In this document: in pieces, positions 10,067 to 21,992 of the stretch | How the letters are laid out: every line of letters starts with the position of its first letter | Position numbering within the stretch: position 1 is the first letter of the stretch | Made by a program: the position numbers and the translations under genes | The notes under the pieces: generated by a model | What the model was told of the DNA's origin: nothing | Seen by the model: only the letters and a program-made list of their open reading frames with translations | Database searches by the model: none | Source: Chloranthus sessilifolius | Taxonomy: Eukaryota > Streptophyta > Magnoliopsida > Chloranthales > Chloranthaceae | DNA length: 64,000 bases | NCBI GenBank assembly: GCA_021018995.1 | Contig: CM037591.1 | Coordinates: 68,599,901-68,663,900 of the forward strand | Reading direction: 5' to 3'

Positions 10067-12946
10067 TCAGGGGCGATATGGCAGGCATAAGCCATTAATG
10101 ACTGATAGGTGATGGAGGGGATGGGGGAGATAATCAGCCATGGGGTAACTGGTGAAAGATGTAGCATACGGTTGGTAGGAGTTTATTTGGATGTAGTTAA
10201 CGGGAGTTGGCGCTGAGAAATATGCCCTAATATCTAAGGATTCTATTTGTGGAGTGGGGTTGGGAAAATAATCTGCCAAGTTCACAGGTTCAATTACCCC
10301 AATACTTCTATCTTTCTAGTCTCTTTGCAGTGGTGCCATAAAATTTTCCTGGTTGCAAATTTAATCCGATGGGTAAAAGTCTTCATCATCCTCTGCTACC
10401 ATGCCAATAGTGGGTCTTGGGCCCGTTCCACCAGGTGGATATGGTGGCTATCGCATCGTATGTATGTTTGCATGTTAGTTAGCTTGGGGAGGTGCAGGGG
10501 GAATGATTTTCCCGGCCTCAATCAGATCCTATATTGCATGCTTTAATAGGAAGCAGTGATTAGTAGGGTGACTTGGCCCTTGGTGGAAGTTGCAATGGGT
10601 GTTGGGGTCATAGTTCCTTGGGATGGGATTTGGTGGAGGTAACGGTTGGAGTGTTGTGACCAACCCTTTTTCTATTAGCAAGGGAAATAAAACATTCAGT
10701 GATTTCCCTAAAGGTGTGAACACTCGATCAAAGCAGGCCTTTCTCTATTTTGGGGTCATCTGTGCCCCCTGTCCATTCCCGATTCTCTGTATCGGCTCAC
10801 TTCTAACTGGAGCTGGTTGTGCGACTTTAAATTGGAATGGGATTATACTGGTGTTAGGCCTGACATTCATGACATTTTGCACATTTGTCCCAGTTCTTCT
10901 ATCATTCCTCTGCTCAGAGAATCTCCTTACCCCGCTAGCTCCACCGGATACATTCTTGCTTAAACGCCCTTCTCTAATTGCGTCCTCACAACGATTGGCA
11001 TTCCTTACTAAATCAGCAAAGCTGGATTGCTGTTGATAGACCGGGAAGTTTGAGATAACTAGCAAGGTATTTTTTTAAATCATCTCTATCTACTCGTCGT
11101 TAGGTATTTTATTTCTCACCTAAGCTGCCAGTGCTCTCCAACGCCCAAGGTAATCGTTGAGCGTCTCGTTAGATTTCTGCTTTAACCGGGCCAGATCTGA
11201 CTTGCGAGGTTCAATGTCTATGTTGTAGACATACTGCTCTTGGAATAAATGCATAAGATCATTCCATGTTTTTATCATGAATGGTTCTAGGGACATGAAC
11301 CACCTTAAGGCCGAGTCCATCAGACTTTTCTGAAAAACTTTTATAAGCAGGCGCTCGTCCCCCCATATTGGCACATGTCCCCACAGTAGGACTTGAGGTG
11401 TGCGATGGGGTTGCCCATGCTGTTATATTTATCAAAGATCGGCATTTTGAATTTTGGGGGCAAGGGGACTTTCACAAATAGATATAAGTTCGAGAAATTC
11501 GTAGCATGGATTTCAGCTCCACCCATCTTCTGCAGCAGCTTCTAGATTTTGTCCAATTTTTCTTTCAATTGCTTAGACTCTTTAGACAGTGGGGCTATTT
11601 TTTCAATGGTCGGCCTTGATTCACTTTGTGCTACCGGGGGGTTTGTGATTATGGGTGGAGGATTGATGCTGGCAAATTTCTGATCTCATCTTCCTCATAT
11701 TGTGGGTCTACATATGGTACAGTGAGGGTGAGATTTTTTTGTTGGTGTTGGCTGGGCTGGATAGGTGTCGGGTGGGACCATTGGAGGTGAGGGAAGTTTT
11801 GTGGAGTGATAGGATGAGTGGAATTCAGTTTTTGGGTTGGGCCCTGATGGGGCCATTATGTTTAGGGGAAAGCTTGGAGATGGCTTTGGGGGGCAAGGAC
11901 ATGGGTGAATTGGGGTTGATGGAGGATAGGTGTCAAGCTCCCGCCTTGGGTTGGGTGAGAGGTTTGTGTGTGAGGGAGATATTGAGGGAATTATGGAGGG
12001 TATGGATATAGGGACCCAAGGTTTGGGCCTTGCTAGGCTTGGGTATAGGACAAGGAACTTGGAGGGGTCTGGGCCATAAGGAAATTTAGCCCATTGGGCT
12101 TTATTAGGTTTGGCCCATTGAGCCTTGATGGGTCTGGTCCATTCGGCCTTGGTGAGTCTGGCCCATTGGGCCTTGATGGATCTGGCCCATTAGGCCTTGG
12201 AGGGTCTGGCCCATTTGACCCTGAAGGGGTCTGGCCCATTAGGCCCTGAAGGGTGTGGATGATGGGAGCTAGGGCCATTAGGCCTTGGTGGGTTAGAGGT
12301 AATGAAGCATGGAGACTTGGGAGTGTGTATGATGGGTTGGAAGATGCGTGGTTAGAATGAGGGAGGATGTTTTGGGAGGCTTTTCAATTAGTGTAAGCCC
12401 GAACCATCTCATCCATCATGGCCATTGGAGAGGGTGTGGATGGAAATGGTTCATTTGAGGGAATGTGGGGTATGGGTGAAGTGGATGTGTGGGAAAAACT
12501 AGGCATGGCCCCGGTAAAATTGGGCATGACTTGGGTAGATAGGGGGGCATGTGGTGGATCGGAGAAACTGGGTGTGGTATGGAGGAAGGCGTGTGGATCA
12601 GGTATATGTTGGAAAGATGAAGGATGGGGTATGGTGGTAAAGGTTGGGAATTGGGTCGGGTTTGAATGGATGTGAGTGGAAATTGTGATTGATTTGGCAT
12701 GGACATGGGGGGGGGGGGGGGGGGAATGGGCATATTTTGGGAAAATGATGGGGAATGGGGTGACGGATTTTGGGTGTTTTGAGAGGTGGTGGACGGGAAG
12801 ATAGGGGCACCGAAGGGACCGGTGACGATAAAGGGAGGTTGGGTGAGGGGAATGGATGTGAACATCTCTTCCGCATGGGAATGAGTTGGAGAACGTGGTG
12901 GGGATGAGTCAGGATCGACGTATGCCGGAACCACTGCCCATGACAT
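10067..12946 (-). pseudogene. Element A gag, decayed
   Basis: The start at 12946 (MSWAVVPAYVDPDSSPP) aligns with B's start at 18422. The first third is Pro-rich. A repeat rich in NGPDPSRPNGPD lies at 12033-12278. The retrotransposon-gag core is at 11120-11526: MPIFDKYNSMGNPIAHLKSY, then KSLMDSALRWFMSLEPF and LGRWRALAA. A Cys/His cluster CNFHQGPSHPTNHC near 10590-10620 may be a knuckle. Gag packages genomic RNA in virus-like particles. A run of 18 G at 12707-12724 encodes the six prolines of PIPPPPPP on minus. Frameshifts are frequent. Confidence 0.85.
12033..12290 (-). repeat. About 30 bp tandem repeats in gag of element A
   Basis: Units of about 30 bp with the core tctggcccattgggcctt encode NGPDP-like repeats on minus. 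The homologous array in B (19240-19510) encodes QGPMAQT repeats. Confidence 0.85.
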
Positions 12947-14340
12947 GGCTTGGGGATGGGTGGGGTACGGGTGCCTCGAATGGAGCCCATAAAGCTTTCT
13001 CCTTCTTCCTCTACGGGATGACGGAGGATAAGGTGATGTCGTTGTGCTGGCACAACAATAGTTTCTCCTTTTTTGGTTTTGTTTTTTCTTTTTTGAAGAT
13101 TTTTTTTGTAAGTGGGATTTTATGATGAAGGATTTCGAGGCCCTTGAATTCCTATTTCGGGTGATATTTGAACCCTAAATAAATCCCACGGAGAGATTCT
13201 GATGTGCTTCGAAAGAATCAAAGGGCAGCCCTTTGATCTATTGAAGGCATGGGAATCAACGCAAACAACTCGATCCCCCGAACCGAGTCGATAAGAAGTT
13301 ACCCTCTTTTAACCAGCGGGGGCGTATTGGGTGTTGGAAAATGTGGGACCTAATCAGAGGTGCGAAACCACTAAGCGGAGAACTCGGGGTTGTGAAAAAG
13401 GCCTCAAACTTGGGATGCACTGCTCAAGTCAGGCTTGGCGTGTTTATTACATGCGCCAAGCCAAATTTGGTCAGACTAAGCTTGGCGCGTGAATTACATG
13501 CGCCAAAGCAAATATGGGTCTTTCCAAGCGTGGCGCGTGTATTATATGCACTAAAGAAAACCTGGGGAAAGTTGGCTTGGCGTGTATTTTACATGCACCA
13601 GGCACAAACAGTGGGGTAAAATATTTTTGACAGCTGAACAACAGCCCGAAATTGGTCTCTTTTTTTGGCTTTCTGGAAGCAATACTTCCGAGAATTGATT
13701 TATTAGTTGCACCGGGTCTCTCCTCACCACACATAGGGACACAAGCCGATTCAATACTACTAATGGTCTCTCCCAAGGGTTTTAGGCTTTGTAACTGGAT
13801 AGGTTACCCACCTGATATACCTTCGGCACAAGCGCCTTCTCAAATACTAGGTGGGGTGGTTCTTTTCCGGAAGATCACCACTAGGGGCTGCCGTCATACC
13901 GAGAATCGGGACATTTATATCTTTGCCTAAAATTCCAAACCCATGAAAATCTACCCCCGTAAAAATTCAATTGAGTCCCCTCTTGGTTCAGTTTTAATTT
14001 CAAATTTTAGGGGAGTTTTCTTTAAAGTCCAAAAACGGGGGGTGATGGTCCCGTGCCGCCTCTACGGGCTGGCGTCCACTGATGAGATATGATCAAACAT
14101 AAAGTAATGCACAAGTAAGCCTACCAATCAGCTAAGGTCCGTAAAACAAAAAGTAAAGGAATGGTAAAGACAATGTGCAAGTAGGCCAGCCAATCGACTA
14201 AAGCAAGTAAAATGATGGAAAAGTAGGGGTGAGAAAATTGACAGAATCATAGGGGTGAGTGAAAAATAAGAGAAAAATAAGCAAATATTAGTAAAAACAA
14301 AGAAAAGGCCAAGTTTCAAGGGGAAGATCTACTAGCTAAA
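12947..14340 (-). other. Leader of element A between PBS and gag
   Basis: Non-coding. It contains the palindrome array at 13437-13599 and two copies of a leader repeat at about 14107-14215 (tgcacaagtaagcctaccaa and its variant), matching the 69 bp repeats of B at 17109-17290. Confidence 0.8.
13437..13599. repeat. Palindrome array, version 2 (element A gag leader)
   Basis: Four palindromes start at 13437, 13484, 13532 and 13579, a spacing of 47-48 bp. Arms are GGCGYGTGTA-like and TACATGCGCC. The flanks extend the symmetry in the first copy (GGCTTGGCG against CGCCAAGCC). B has version 1 palindromes in the same place (17783-17918). Confidence 0.9.
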
Positions 14341-14358
14341 CCCCCAGCAGAGTCGCCA
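14341..14358 (-). other. Primer-binding site of element A (tRNA-Arg)
   Basis: On minus this reads TGGCGACTCTGCTGGGGG, two bases inside the LTR end. It matches the 3' end of plant tRNA-Arg(ACG) plus CCA with one mismatch in the first 17 bases. It fixes the orientation of A and the LTR boundary at 14361. Confidence 0.88.
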
Positions 14359-15084
14359 TCTATGCAACCATGGGATTTTCGACGATCCAGGCGCGACGAT
14401 GCGCACTCGTGAAAAAAATATAGAGTCGCCACGCAGAGCTTTCGGTATCCCGAGAAACCTAAATCAATTTTATAAGCACCAAAGTGTCAAAAATGTTTCT
14501 TTGATTCACCGGTCTATGCCAAAGGCTCTTGGGTAGGAGCTTCGGTTATCGATCGGGAAGGTGTTAGGCACCCGACCAACCCGCTTAAAAGCGGTCTCTA
14601 CTTGTGGCCAAAATAAACTAGAAAAATAAGAAAGAAAAGAGCACTTCCTCTTGCCCTAAGGCACCTTGACCCTATTTGTGCCCCTCCTCCACTATCTAGA
14701 TTTCGATAGCGTAATGGCACAAATTCAAGGGTAGAGTAAAAGCTAAGAAGGTAGAGAAATAGAGGGGAGAGCCGAAGCTCTCGGGCCCTTGTAGCACACT
14801 TGTGGACCATCATGTAGGTGCACTTGATGAGCTTCCAATGGCTTGGAGGATGGAAGAGTGGATTCTAACCTCTAAAGCTTGCTAGCTAAGGAGTAGGAGA
14901 GGAGGGCTAGGGGGTGGCTCTCACCTAAAGTAGGAGATTTTTTATGAAAGTTGGGGTCTAAAGGAGACTTTGACATTCTGGAATTTGTATGAAAATGGTG
15001 CACAAAAGGGGAGGAAGGCTCTCTCTTAATCTCTTCTCTCTTTTGGATTTTTTTCAAGCCTTTATAAAGGGAGGGGTGCCTCTC

Positions 15085-15092
15085 TATTTATA
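15085..15092 (-). promoter_or_regulatory. TATA box of element A 5' LTR
   Basis: TATAAATA on minus within cctataaatagag. The same words are at 16206 and 37248 (B) and 39803 (C). Confidence 0.8.
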
Positions 15093-15310
15093 GGAAATGG
15101 GGAGGTTAGGAGGGTGCTTAAGTGTTAATTAGGGTTAGCAATTAGGTAATCTCCTAATCTAAGGTTTCCTAGGATTTTGAGAGCTTGAAATGAGAGCAAT
15201 GAACTCCAATGATAGATGCAAGGGTGAGGTTTCAAATGAATAAAGCGTTGCAAATAGGGTAATCAGGGGTACAATAGTCCTAATGAAACCCATCCTAAAC
15301 ATTGAGATGG

Positions 15311-15315
15311 TCAAC
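15311..15315. repeat. Target-site duplication of element B, left copy (TCAAC)
   Basis: TCAAC is repeated at 37975-37979. Joining the flanks restores the uninterrupted text seen in solo LTR C at about 40028-40045 (gatggtcaacaagtcaaac). Confidence 0.95.
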
Positions 15316-15719
15316 TATAGACACCCAAATTTGGCCCAAGGCCTAATCGAAACACATTTCGAGAGGGGCGCATTTTCGAGCTTTTGATGGCATGTATAGA
15401 ACCCTTAAGAATCATTCCAAACCCTTTGGAATCCTTCTAGATCCCTTAGGAACCACCCTAGAATCCTTTGAAACCGGTACAGACCCTTAAAACCCGTTTC
15501 GAACCTAAACCTGACTCTTTCGAGCCTTGGGTGAGGAGTGGTACACAAGGACTAGCTATGGCCTTCTACTATAATCAAATCTCATACGATTGAAAAGTAA
15601 AAGTCGTCAGCTTTCCAACGAGCCAAGAATCACCCCAATCAGAGTTACACATCAAAAGATATGGCAGTCTGAACCCGGAGGGCATAAGCGTAATTTTGAT
15701 TGGGCCCCCGTAGGGATTT

Positions 15720-15922
15720 GGCGCAACTAATAGTTGCGCCAGTTGTAATTTTGCCTAGCGCAACTATTAGTTGTGCCAGGCCATTTTCCCAGAATTTATG
15801 CCTGGCGCAACTAATAGTTGCGCCAGTATTAAAGTCAGCCCCACCCTCGCGAAGCCAACGTCTAGGCCACTGTTCAGCACTATTTTATTGTACATTTGCC
15901 TGGCGCAACTAATAGTTGTGTC
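15720..15922. repeat. Palindrome array, version 1 (B 5' LTR, U3)
   Basis: Palindromes start at 15720, 15757, 15804 and 15902. The first and third are perfect: GGCGCAACTA and TAGTTGCGCC around one A. Compared with the 3' LTR (five copies), one unit of about 47 bp is missing after the first copy. Confidence 0.95.
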
Positions 15923-16205
15923 AGGCATATGAACAGTAACCTCTGATTTTGCCTTGAATTTCATGATTGGGTTTTGACTTGTTGACCACTTGGGTCTTTG
16001 GGGTGTGTTTTGATAGTTTTGTTGCACCCTCTTACACCCTATTTGATGCCCATTAGGTAACTTAAAGCCCCTCCCTATCATCCACCATTGGAGGCTCTTT
16101 TCACACATTTCAAGGCTCCAAAAACTCTAGGAATCCTTAGATGTGAGATTATCTAATTGCTAAACCCAATTAGCATCTAAGTGGTCTCCTAACCCACCCA
16201 TTTCC

Positions 16206-16213
16206 TATAAATA
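16206..16213 (+). promoter_or_regulatory. TATA box of B 5' LTR
   Basis: TATAAATA in cctataaatagagccccc, about 284 bp after the last palindrome. The same spacing holds in the 3' LTR and in LTR C. Confidence 0.8.
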
Positions 16214-16942
16214 GAGCCCCCCTCCCATTGATTTAGGGGTTGAGAATTTTTACCTAAGAGAGAAAGAGCTTAAAGTGAGAAGATCTTTCTCCCTTTGGTG
16301 CAGCATTGCTCATACAAATTTCAAAATTCCAAAACCCCCTTTGAGTGATATTTTCTACCTTAGATCCCCTAGTTTAGGTGTATGCTACCCATTTACCTTC
16401 CCTCTCTACCCCTTAGCTAGCAAGCCTTAGAGCTTAGAACTCCTATTTCCACCATATAAGCCTTCAAGAGCTCATCAAAAGTAAGCCACGCAAAGCGCTC
16501 CTACGGTGCTACAAGGGCCTAAGGGCTCTGACTCTCCCCTTTCTTCTCCTATCTCTTCTTTAGCTCTTCCCATCCTTCCAATTGTACCGTTACGCCACCG
16601 AATTTTCGGTAGGAACGGAGGCGCACAAATAAGATTTAAGACCCATTTAGGCAAGAGGAAGCCATTTTCTTTTCTTGTACTTTATTTTTGTATTGGCCAT
16701 TAGTAGAGACCGCGTTAAGTGGGTTGATCGGGTGCCTAACACCTTCCCGATCGATAACCGAAGCCCCTACCCAAGAGCCTTTGGTGTGAACCGGATTCAG
16801 AGTCATATTTTTAGTACTTTGGTGCTTATAAAAATGATATAGGTATCTTAAGACACCAAAAGCTCCGGGTGGCGACTCTATATTTTTAGCAAGCGAGCAT
16901 ATCGCCGCGACGAGATCGTCACAAATCTCACGGTTGCACAGA

Positions 16943-16960
16943 CGGCGACTCTGTTGGGGA
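16943..16960 (+). other. Primer-binding site of element B (tRNA-Arg)
   Basis: cggcgactctgttgggga, two bases after the LTR, matches the complement of the plant tRNA-Arg(ACG) 3' end with three mismatches, each a C/T difference. Confidence 0.88.
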
Positions 16961-17108
16961 CTAGTTAGTAGAGCTTCCCCTTGAACTGGGCCTCTTTATT
17001 TTTTATTTTTCTAATATTTTATTACTATTTTTTTATTTTATTTTTGTTATTTTTTACTCACCCCTCCGATTAAGTCATTTTACTTATCCCTACTTTTACG
17101 CCATTTAC

Positions 17109-17290
17109 GAGCCTTAGCCGATTGGGGGGCCTACTTGCGCATAGTCTGTAAATTTCTTTACTTTTCCGTCATTTTTAGTGCCCTAGCTGATCAGCGGGCC
17201 TACTTGAGCATTGTCTTTCAATTTCTTTAATTTTCTATCATTTAAAGTGCCTTAGCCGATTGGCGGGCCTACTTGTGCAAACATATTCCA
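17109..17290 (+). repeat. 69 bp tandem repeat in B leader
   Basis: Three copies start at 17109, 17178 and 17247, marked by gccttagccgattggcgggc and cctacttgtgca. The third is partial. A holds two diverged copies. Confidence 0.9.
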
Positions 17291-17782
17291 ACAGTGGACG
17301 CTGGCTCGTAGTGGCGGCATGAGGTCATCACCCCCATCTTTTGGACTAAAGAAACCTTCCATAAAAAAATGTTTTGAAAAAAAGAAGTTGAAATTGAACC
17401 AAGAAGAGGGAGCTTAATTAACTTATTTTTACAGGGTAGATTTTCAAAGGGTTGGGTTGAGGCACACATACAACCACCCGGGTCTTAGTATGGCGGCAGC
17501 TCCTAGTGGTGATGATCCAGAAAAGTCCCAGCCCACCTAGTATCTGAGAAGATGCTTGCACCGGAGGTATATCGGGTGGGTTCCCATTCCAAAGCTTAAA
17601 ACCCTTGGGGAGCGCGCTTGCGAGTTATACCGGACTCAAACCTTTAGAATTTGGTGAGGAGAGAATCGATCATATAAAGTCAAGCAATTCTCGGAAGCCT
17701 AACTTTCACAGAAACCCAAAATAGACCCATCTTCAGGCTATTGTTCCCTGCTGTTTTAGAATCTAGAGCATCATTTTTACCT

Positions 17783-17918
17783 GGCGCAAGTATTAGTTGC
17801 CTCAGTGCAAAAATTGGGAATTTATAACTGGCGCAACTAATAGTTGTATCAGCTTTAAATCCTCCTTTTTTACCTAAAAAAGAGGCCCTGCTATCTTGGC
17901 GCATGTATTAGTTGTGCC
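17783..17918. repeat. Palindrome array, version 1 with one hybrid (B leader)
   Basis: Copies start at 17783, 17830 and 17898. The last has a left arm like version 2 (GGCGCATGTA) and a right arm like version 1 (TAGTTGTGCC). Confidence 0.85.
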
Positions 17919-18421
17919 AAGTCTGCCTGAACATCAGCAGTCAAAAATTTGAGGCTTTCTCACCTCCCGAGTCTCCCGATTAGTGTGCTTAGTACCTTTG
18001 TTTGGGTCCCGCTATCTCCGACACCCAATACACCCCCACCGGTCAAAAGAAGGCAACTTCTTTTTGACTCATTCCGGGGGATTGGGTCATTTGCCTTGAT
18101 TTTTGTGTCTTCAATAGATCAAAGGTCCTCCTTCGATTCTTCCGAAGTGCGTCGGAATCACCGTCGCGGGTCTCAAATTAGGGTACGAAGACCACCCGAG
18201 AAGGAAATTCTAAGGCCTCGGAACCTTTGTTTTTCAAAATTTTCTCAAAAAATTAAATAAAAAACAAACTAAAAACTAAAAATCAAATCAAAACCAAAAA
18301 ATATATAGTTTGTGGTGCCAGCACAGTGGCATCATCTTGCCCTCCACCGTCCCGTAGGGGAAGAAGGAGGAGGATTTGTGGGCCTCATCCAAGGCACCCT
18401 TACCCAACCCGTTCCCGTAGA

Positions 18422-21400
18422 ATGTCATGGGTAGAGGACCCAGCTTATGCCGATCTCGACACATCCCCGCCCCATTCTCCTACCCATTCCCATTCTGGGG
18501 AAGTCTTTTCCACCATCCCCCTCACCCAATCACCCTTTACCGTTACCGGCCCATTTGGCGCCCCCAGCTTTCCAACCGCTACCTCCCAAAACATCCAAAG
18601 CCCAACCCCCAACTCCCTTTTTTTTACCCAAACCATGCCCATGCTAAATCCAACACCTTTTCCATCCACATTCATGACAAACCCAAACCCATTCTCCCAA
18701 CCCACATCCATACCCCATTTCTCATCTTCTTCCTATAGGCCCGATCCACCCACATTCACATACATCACTTCCGCCCTATCCAACCCCCCACAAATCCCCC
18801 CATCTACCCGGGTCATGCCCATTTTTACTGAGGGCATGCCCAATTTTTTCCAAACATCTACGCCCCACCAATCATCATCCCTAAACATCCCTAATCCTTC
18901 CCCATCCTTTGCCCCACCTCAACTCTCCAATCCACCCCATATCCCATCACATACCATGGCCATGCCTGATTATACCGGGGCCATGCCCAATTTATCCTCT
19001 ACATCCATCCCATCGATACCCCATCACCCCTTAAATCTCCCATCTCCATCCGACCCTCCTTCCATGACCATGATGGAGGAGATGTTCAAAGCCTACTCCA
19101 TGTGGAAGGCTTCCCAAAATGTCTCCTCTCCTCCACGCCCCATGTCCATGAATCCATCTCACACCCTCGCCAATTTCCATGCCTCACTCCCCCATAACCC
19201 CCATCAACCCCCTATAATCCACACCATCCAAACCTTCATTCCTCACTTGTCTCAAGGCCCCATGGCCCAAACCCCCATTTCCCACATGCCTCATGGCCCC
19301 ATGGCCCAAACCTCCACTCCCCACTTGTTTCAAGGGCCCATGGCTCAGACCCACCTAGGCTCAATGGGTCAGATCCACCAAGGCCCATGTCTCAGACCCA
19401 CCAAAGCCCAATGGGCCAAACCCACCTAAGCCCCATGGCCCCAACCCACCAAGGGCCCATGGCCCAAACCCATCAATGGCCCATGGCCCAAACCTATAAT
19501 GACCAAGGCTTCATGGCCCAAACCTAAGCCCAAAACCTTAGAACCCCACACCAATGCCCCCCACAATACCCCCAAAATTTCACCCACCCCCAACCTTCAC
19601 ACTCGGGTCAAACCCAAACCATACCTCAAACCCAATTTTCCCATGGCCCCACACCCCAAGGCCATCTCCAAACCTTCCCCCATGTCTAATGGCCCCACCA
19701 GGCCCCTCCCAAAAACCAAACTACCACTCACCCCATCACCCCGCAACACTTCCCCCAAATCAAATGGTCTCACCCCACCCCCATTCAGACCATGCCCACC
19801 CAGTCCATGCAACAACAACTTGAGAATCCCATCCTCACTACACCTTACATAGATCAGCAGTATGAGGAGGATGAGATCAGAAACAGTGGGGCCTATATCA
19901 GGGCATTAATCAATGTTAGTCGACCTGTAATTATCCCACCCCTAGCAGCCAAGAGTGAGTCCAAACTCACAATTGAGAAGACGGCTCCCATGTCCAAGGA
20001 GTCAGAACAGCTGAAAGAACAGTTCGATAAAATCCAGAAGCAATTACAGAAGATGGGTGGTGCTGAAATCCATGCCACACACTTCACAAATTTATGCCTG
20101 TTTGCCGAGGTCCCCATATCCCCCAAATTTATAATGCCGATCTTTAATAAATATAATGGCACGGGCAACCCTATTGCGCACCTTAAGTCCTACTGTGGGG
20201 ACATGTTCCAATACGGCGGAGATGAACAACTCGTCATCAAAGTATTCCAGAAAAGTTTAACCAACCCAGCTTTAAGATGGTTCACATCTCTTTAGCCATC
20301 AATGATTAAAACATGGAAAGATCTGACCCACCTATTCCAAAAGCAATATGTCTACAACATAGACATTGAGCCCCACAAGTCAGATCTAGCCCGGTTGAAG
20401 TAGAACTCCAATGAAACCTTCAGCGATTACTTAGGGCATTGGAGAGCACTGGCAGCTCAAGTTAGAAATCAGATACCTGACGATGAGCAGATAGAAATTA
20501 TCTCAAAAAATATCCTGTCAGTGATCTCAGATTTTCTTGTATATCAGCAGCAGTCCAGTTTTACTGACTTGGTAAGGAAGGCCAACCACTGTGAGGACAC
20601 CATCAGAGAAGGGCGGTTGAATAAGAATGCATTTGGGGGGCCCAGCAGGGTTAGGAGGTTCTCCGAATAGAAGAATGATAGGAGGACAGGGGCAGAGGTG
20701 CAAAATGTTGCAAACACTCGACCCAATAATAACAACGTAGCCCCGTTCTAATTCCAAGCAGTGCAACCAGCTCCCGTCAGGATAGATCCAGTACAAAGAA
20801 CAGGGAATGGGCAGGGGATGCAAATGACCCAGAGAGGAGAGCCCGTTATGATCGAGTTTTTATGCCCTTGGGGCAATCTTTGAGTGTAGTTTTACCTTTA
20901 TTAATTGAAAAGGGATTAGTAACTGCGCTCGAACCATGACCTCCTCCCAATCCAATTCCATATAATTTTGACCCCAATACACATTGCAATTTCCATTAGG
21001 GTGCAGGTCACCCAACTGATCGCTGCTTTCCATTGAAGCACGCAATCTAAGATTTAATCAATGCTGGGAAGATCATTCCCCCTACACCCACCCAAGCAAA
21101 CCAGCATGAGAATATGCCTTAGATACCTTTACCACCACAACCTACCGGAATAGCAGGTCTCAGACCCACCATAGGGATGGTAGAGGAATTTGAAGAAGAA
21201 TTGGAGTTTGATCCATCAGACTTTATTTGTAATCAAGAAATGTTTGTGGCACCAAGGCAGAGAAATCTAGGAGAAGGACCTATTGGGGTGATTGAACCCC
21301 TAAACCTAGCATATTACTTCCCCACCCCTGCACCATAGACCTAACCCCTAGATCTCAGGGCCTATTTTCTGCTACCCACTCCCATTAACTATGTACAAAT

Positions 21401-21875
21401 AAATGCGTATCAACCATATTCCACCACCCCCATCAATTACCCAATAAACCAACAGGCCCCCAATCCTCCCCCGCCAATAAACTACCAATGGCCTGCGCCC
21501 ACCCCATTAACCCAAGTCCAATCTCCTACAAACTCCACCACCCCCGTCAATTACCTAATGGCGCATTGAACCCCCGATCCCCCGCCATCACCTATCAACT
21601 ACCAATGGCCTACTTTTACCCCTTTTCCCCCAGTACCACCATCCTCAAGCTTCATCACCCCCATTTGGCCCAATTTGGCCACTCAACCAGCTATTACAAA
21701 GGTAAATCAAGTGTTACCCACACCTCCACAGAGCCCAGTGCAAGTGCCTGCAATGCGGCAGACTATCTTTGTTTCAAATATCCACCAAGTCCCGCTAAGT
21801 TATGAACAAACAGATGCCAAAGCTGGCGACCACAGAGGAGTAGTGGACTTTGTCATACAATCTGGGAGGATATGA
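18422..21875 (+). pseudogene. Element B gag, decayed
   Basis: The start at 18422 (MSWVEDPAYADLDTSPPH) is supported by the matching start in A. The gene has a long Pro/Ser/Met-rich N-terminal region, the QGPMAQT tandem repeat (19240-19510), then the gag core at 20050-20460: MPIFNKYNGTGNPIAHLKSY, KVFQKSLTNPALRWFTSL, YLGHWRALAAQVRNQIPDDE. A Cys/His cluster follows near 20985-21050. Stops at 20401, 20668 and 20749 stand where A still has CAG, CAG and CAA. A Pro/Tyr/Asn-rich C-terminal tract (21300-21870) precedes protease. Gag forms the particle. Confidence 0.88.
19240..19510 (+). repeat. About 30 bp tandem repeats in gag of element B
   Basis: About nine degenerate units around ggcccatggcccaaaccc, encoding QGPMAQTH-type repeats in the gag frame. 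Equivalent to 12033-12290 in A. Confidence 0.88.
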
Positions 21876-21992
21876 AAGTAGCCAGAAGCACTAGCAGCAG
21901 CACAAGCCCAACCAGAGGGGAAGAAAGATAGCACAGTGAACCCATTCCAGAAAATGAGTTGAGAGCTTATACTAAAAACTCAACTGAGAAGA

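Larger units (their letters stand above)
1133..15315 (-). mobile_element. Element A, giant Tat/Ogre-type Ty3/gypsy (minus strand), left part
   Basis: Reading the minus strand from right to left: half of a 5' LTR, PBS for tRNA-Arg, leader, gag, protease, G-patch remnant, RT, RNase H, archaeal-type RNase H, integrase, a non-coding tract and an antisense ORF (on plus). The rest of the 5' LTR is at 37980-38563, separated by the later insertion of element B. A's 3' end is not in the window, because an LTR related to G's lies at 1-1132. The dual RNase H, tRNA-Arg PBS and antisense extra ORF are typical of the Tat lineage. All coding parts carry frameshifts and stops. Confidence 0.9.
14361..15315 (-). 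mobile_element. Element A 5' LTR, 3' half (interrupted by B)
   Basis: The LTR ends (minus) at 14361 as TTGCATA, a TG..CA end mutated to TA. It carries the TATA box (15085-15092 on minus, TATAAATA) and the GATCGGG / CCCGATC-type stem-loop near 14551-14576. It is broken at 15315 by element B. The other half is 37980-38563, giving about 1.54 kb in all, the length of solo LTR C. Confidence 0.9.
15316..16940 (+). mobile_element. Element B 5' LTR (1625 bp)
   Basis: Begins TATAGACACCC (canonical TGTAGACACCC with G to A) and ends GGTTGCACA two bases before the PBS. U3 holds short tandem words (ccctta..aatc), the palindrome array 15720-15922 and TATA at 16206. Downstream is a stem-loop GATCGGG (16726-16732) / CCCGATC (16746-16752). 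Confidence 0.96.
16961..18421 (+). other. Leader of element B
   Basis: Non-coding. It contains the 69 bp repeats (17109-17290) and a palindrome array (17783-17918). Just before gag, 18316-18421 keeps a reading frame VPAQWHHLALHRPVGEE that is also found in A, but it does not join the gag frame. Confidence 0.75.

Noticed and set aside
12707-12724. Run of 18 G as a regulatory G-quadruplex
   Set aside because: It encodes a polyproline run in gag on minus; simple expansion explains it.
15720-15922. Regularly spaced palindromic repeats resembling a CRISPR array
   Set aside because: Spacers are similar to each other, the context is a plant LTR, and no cas genes exist.
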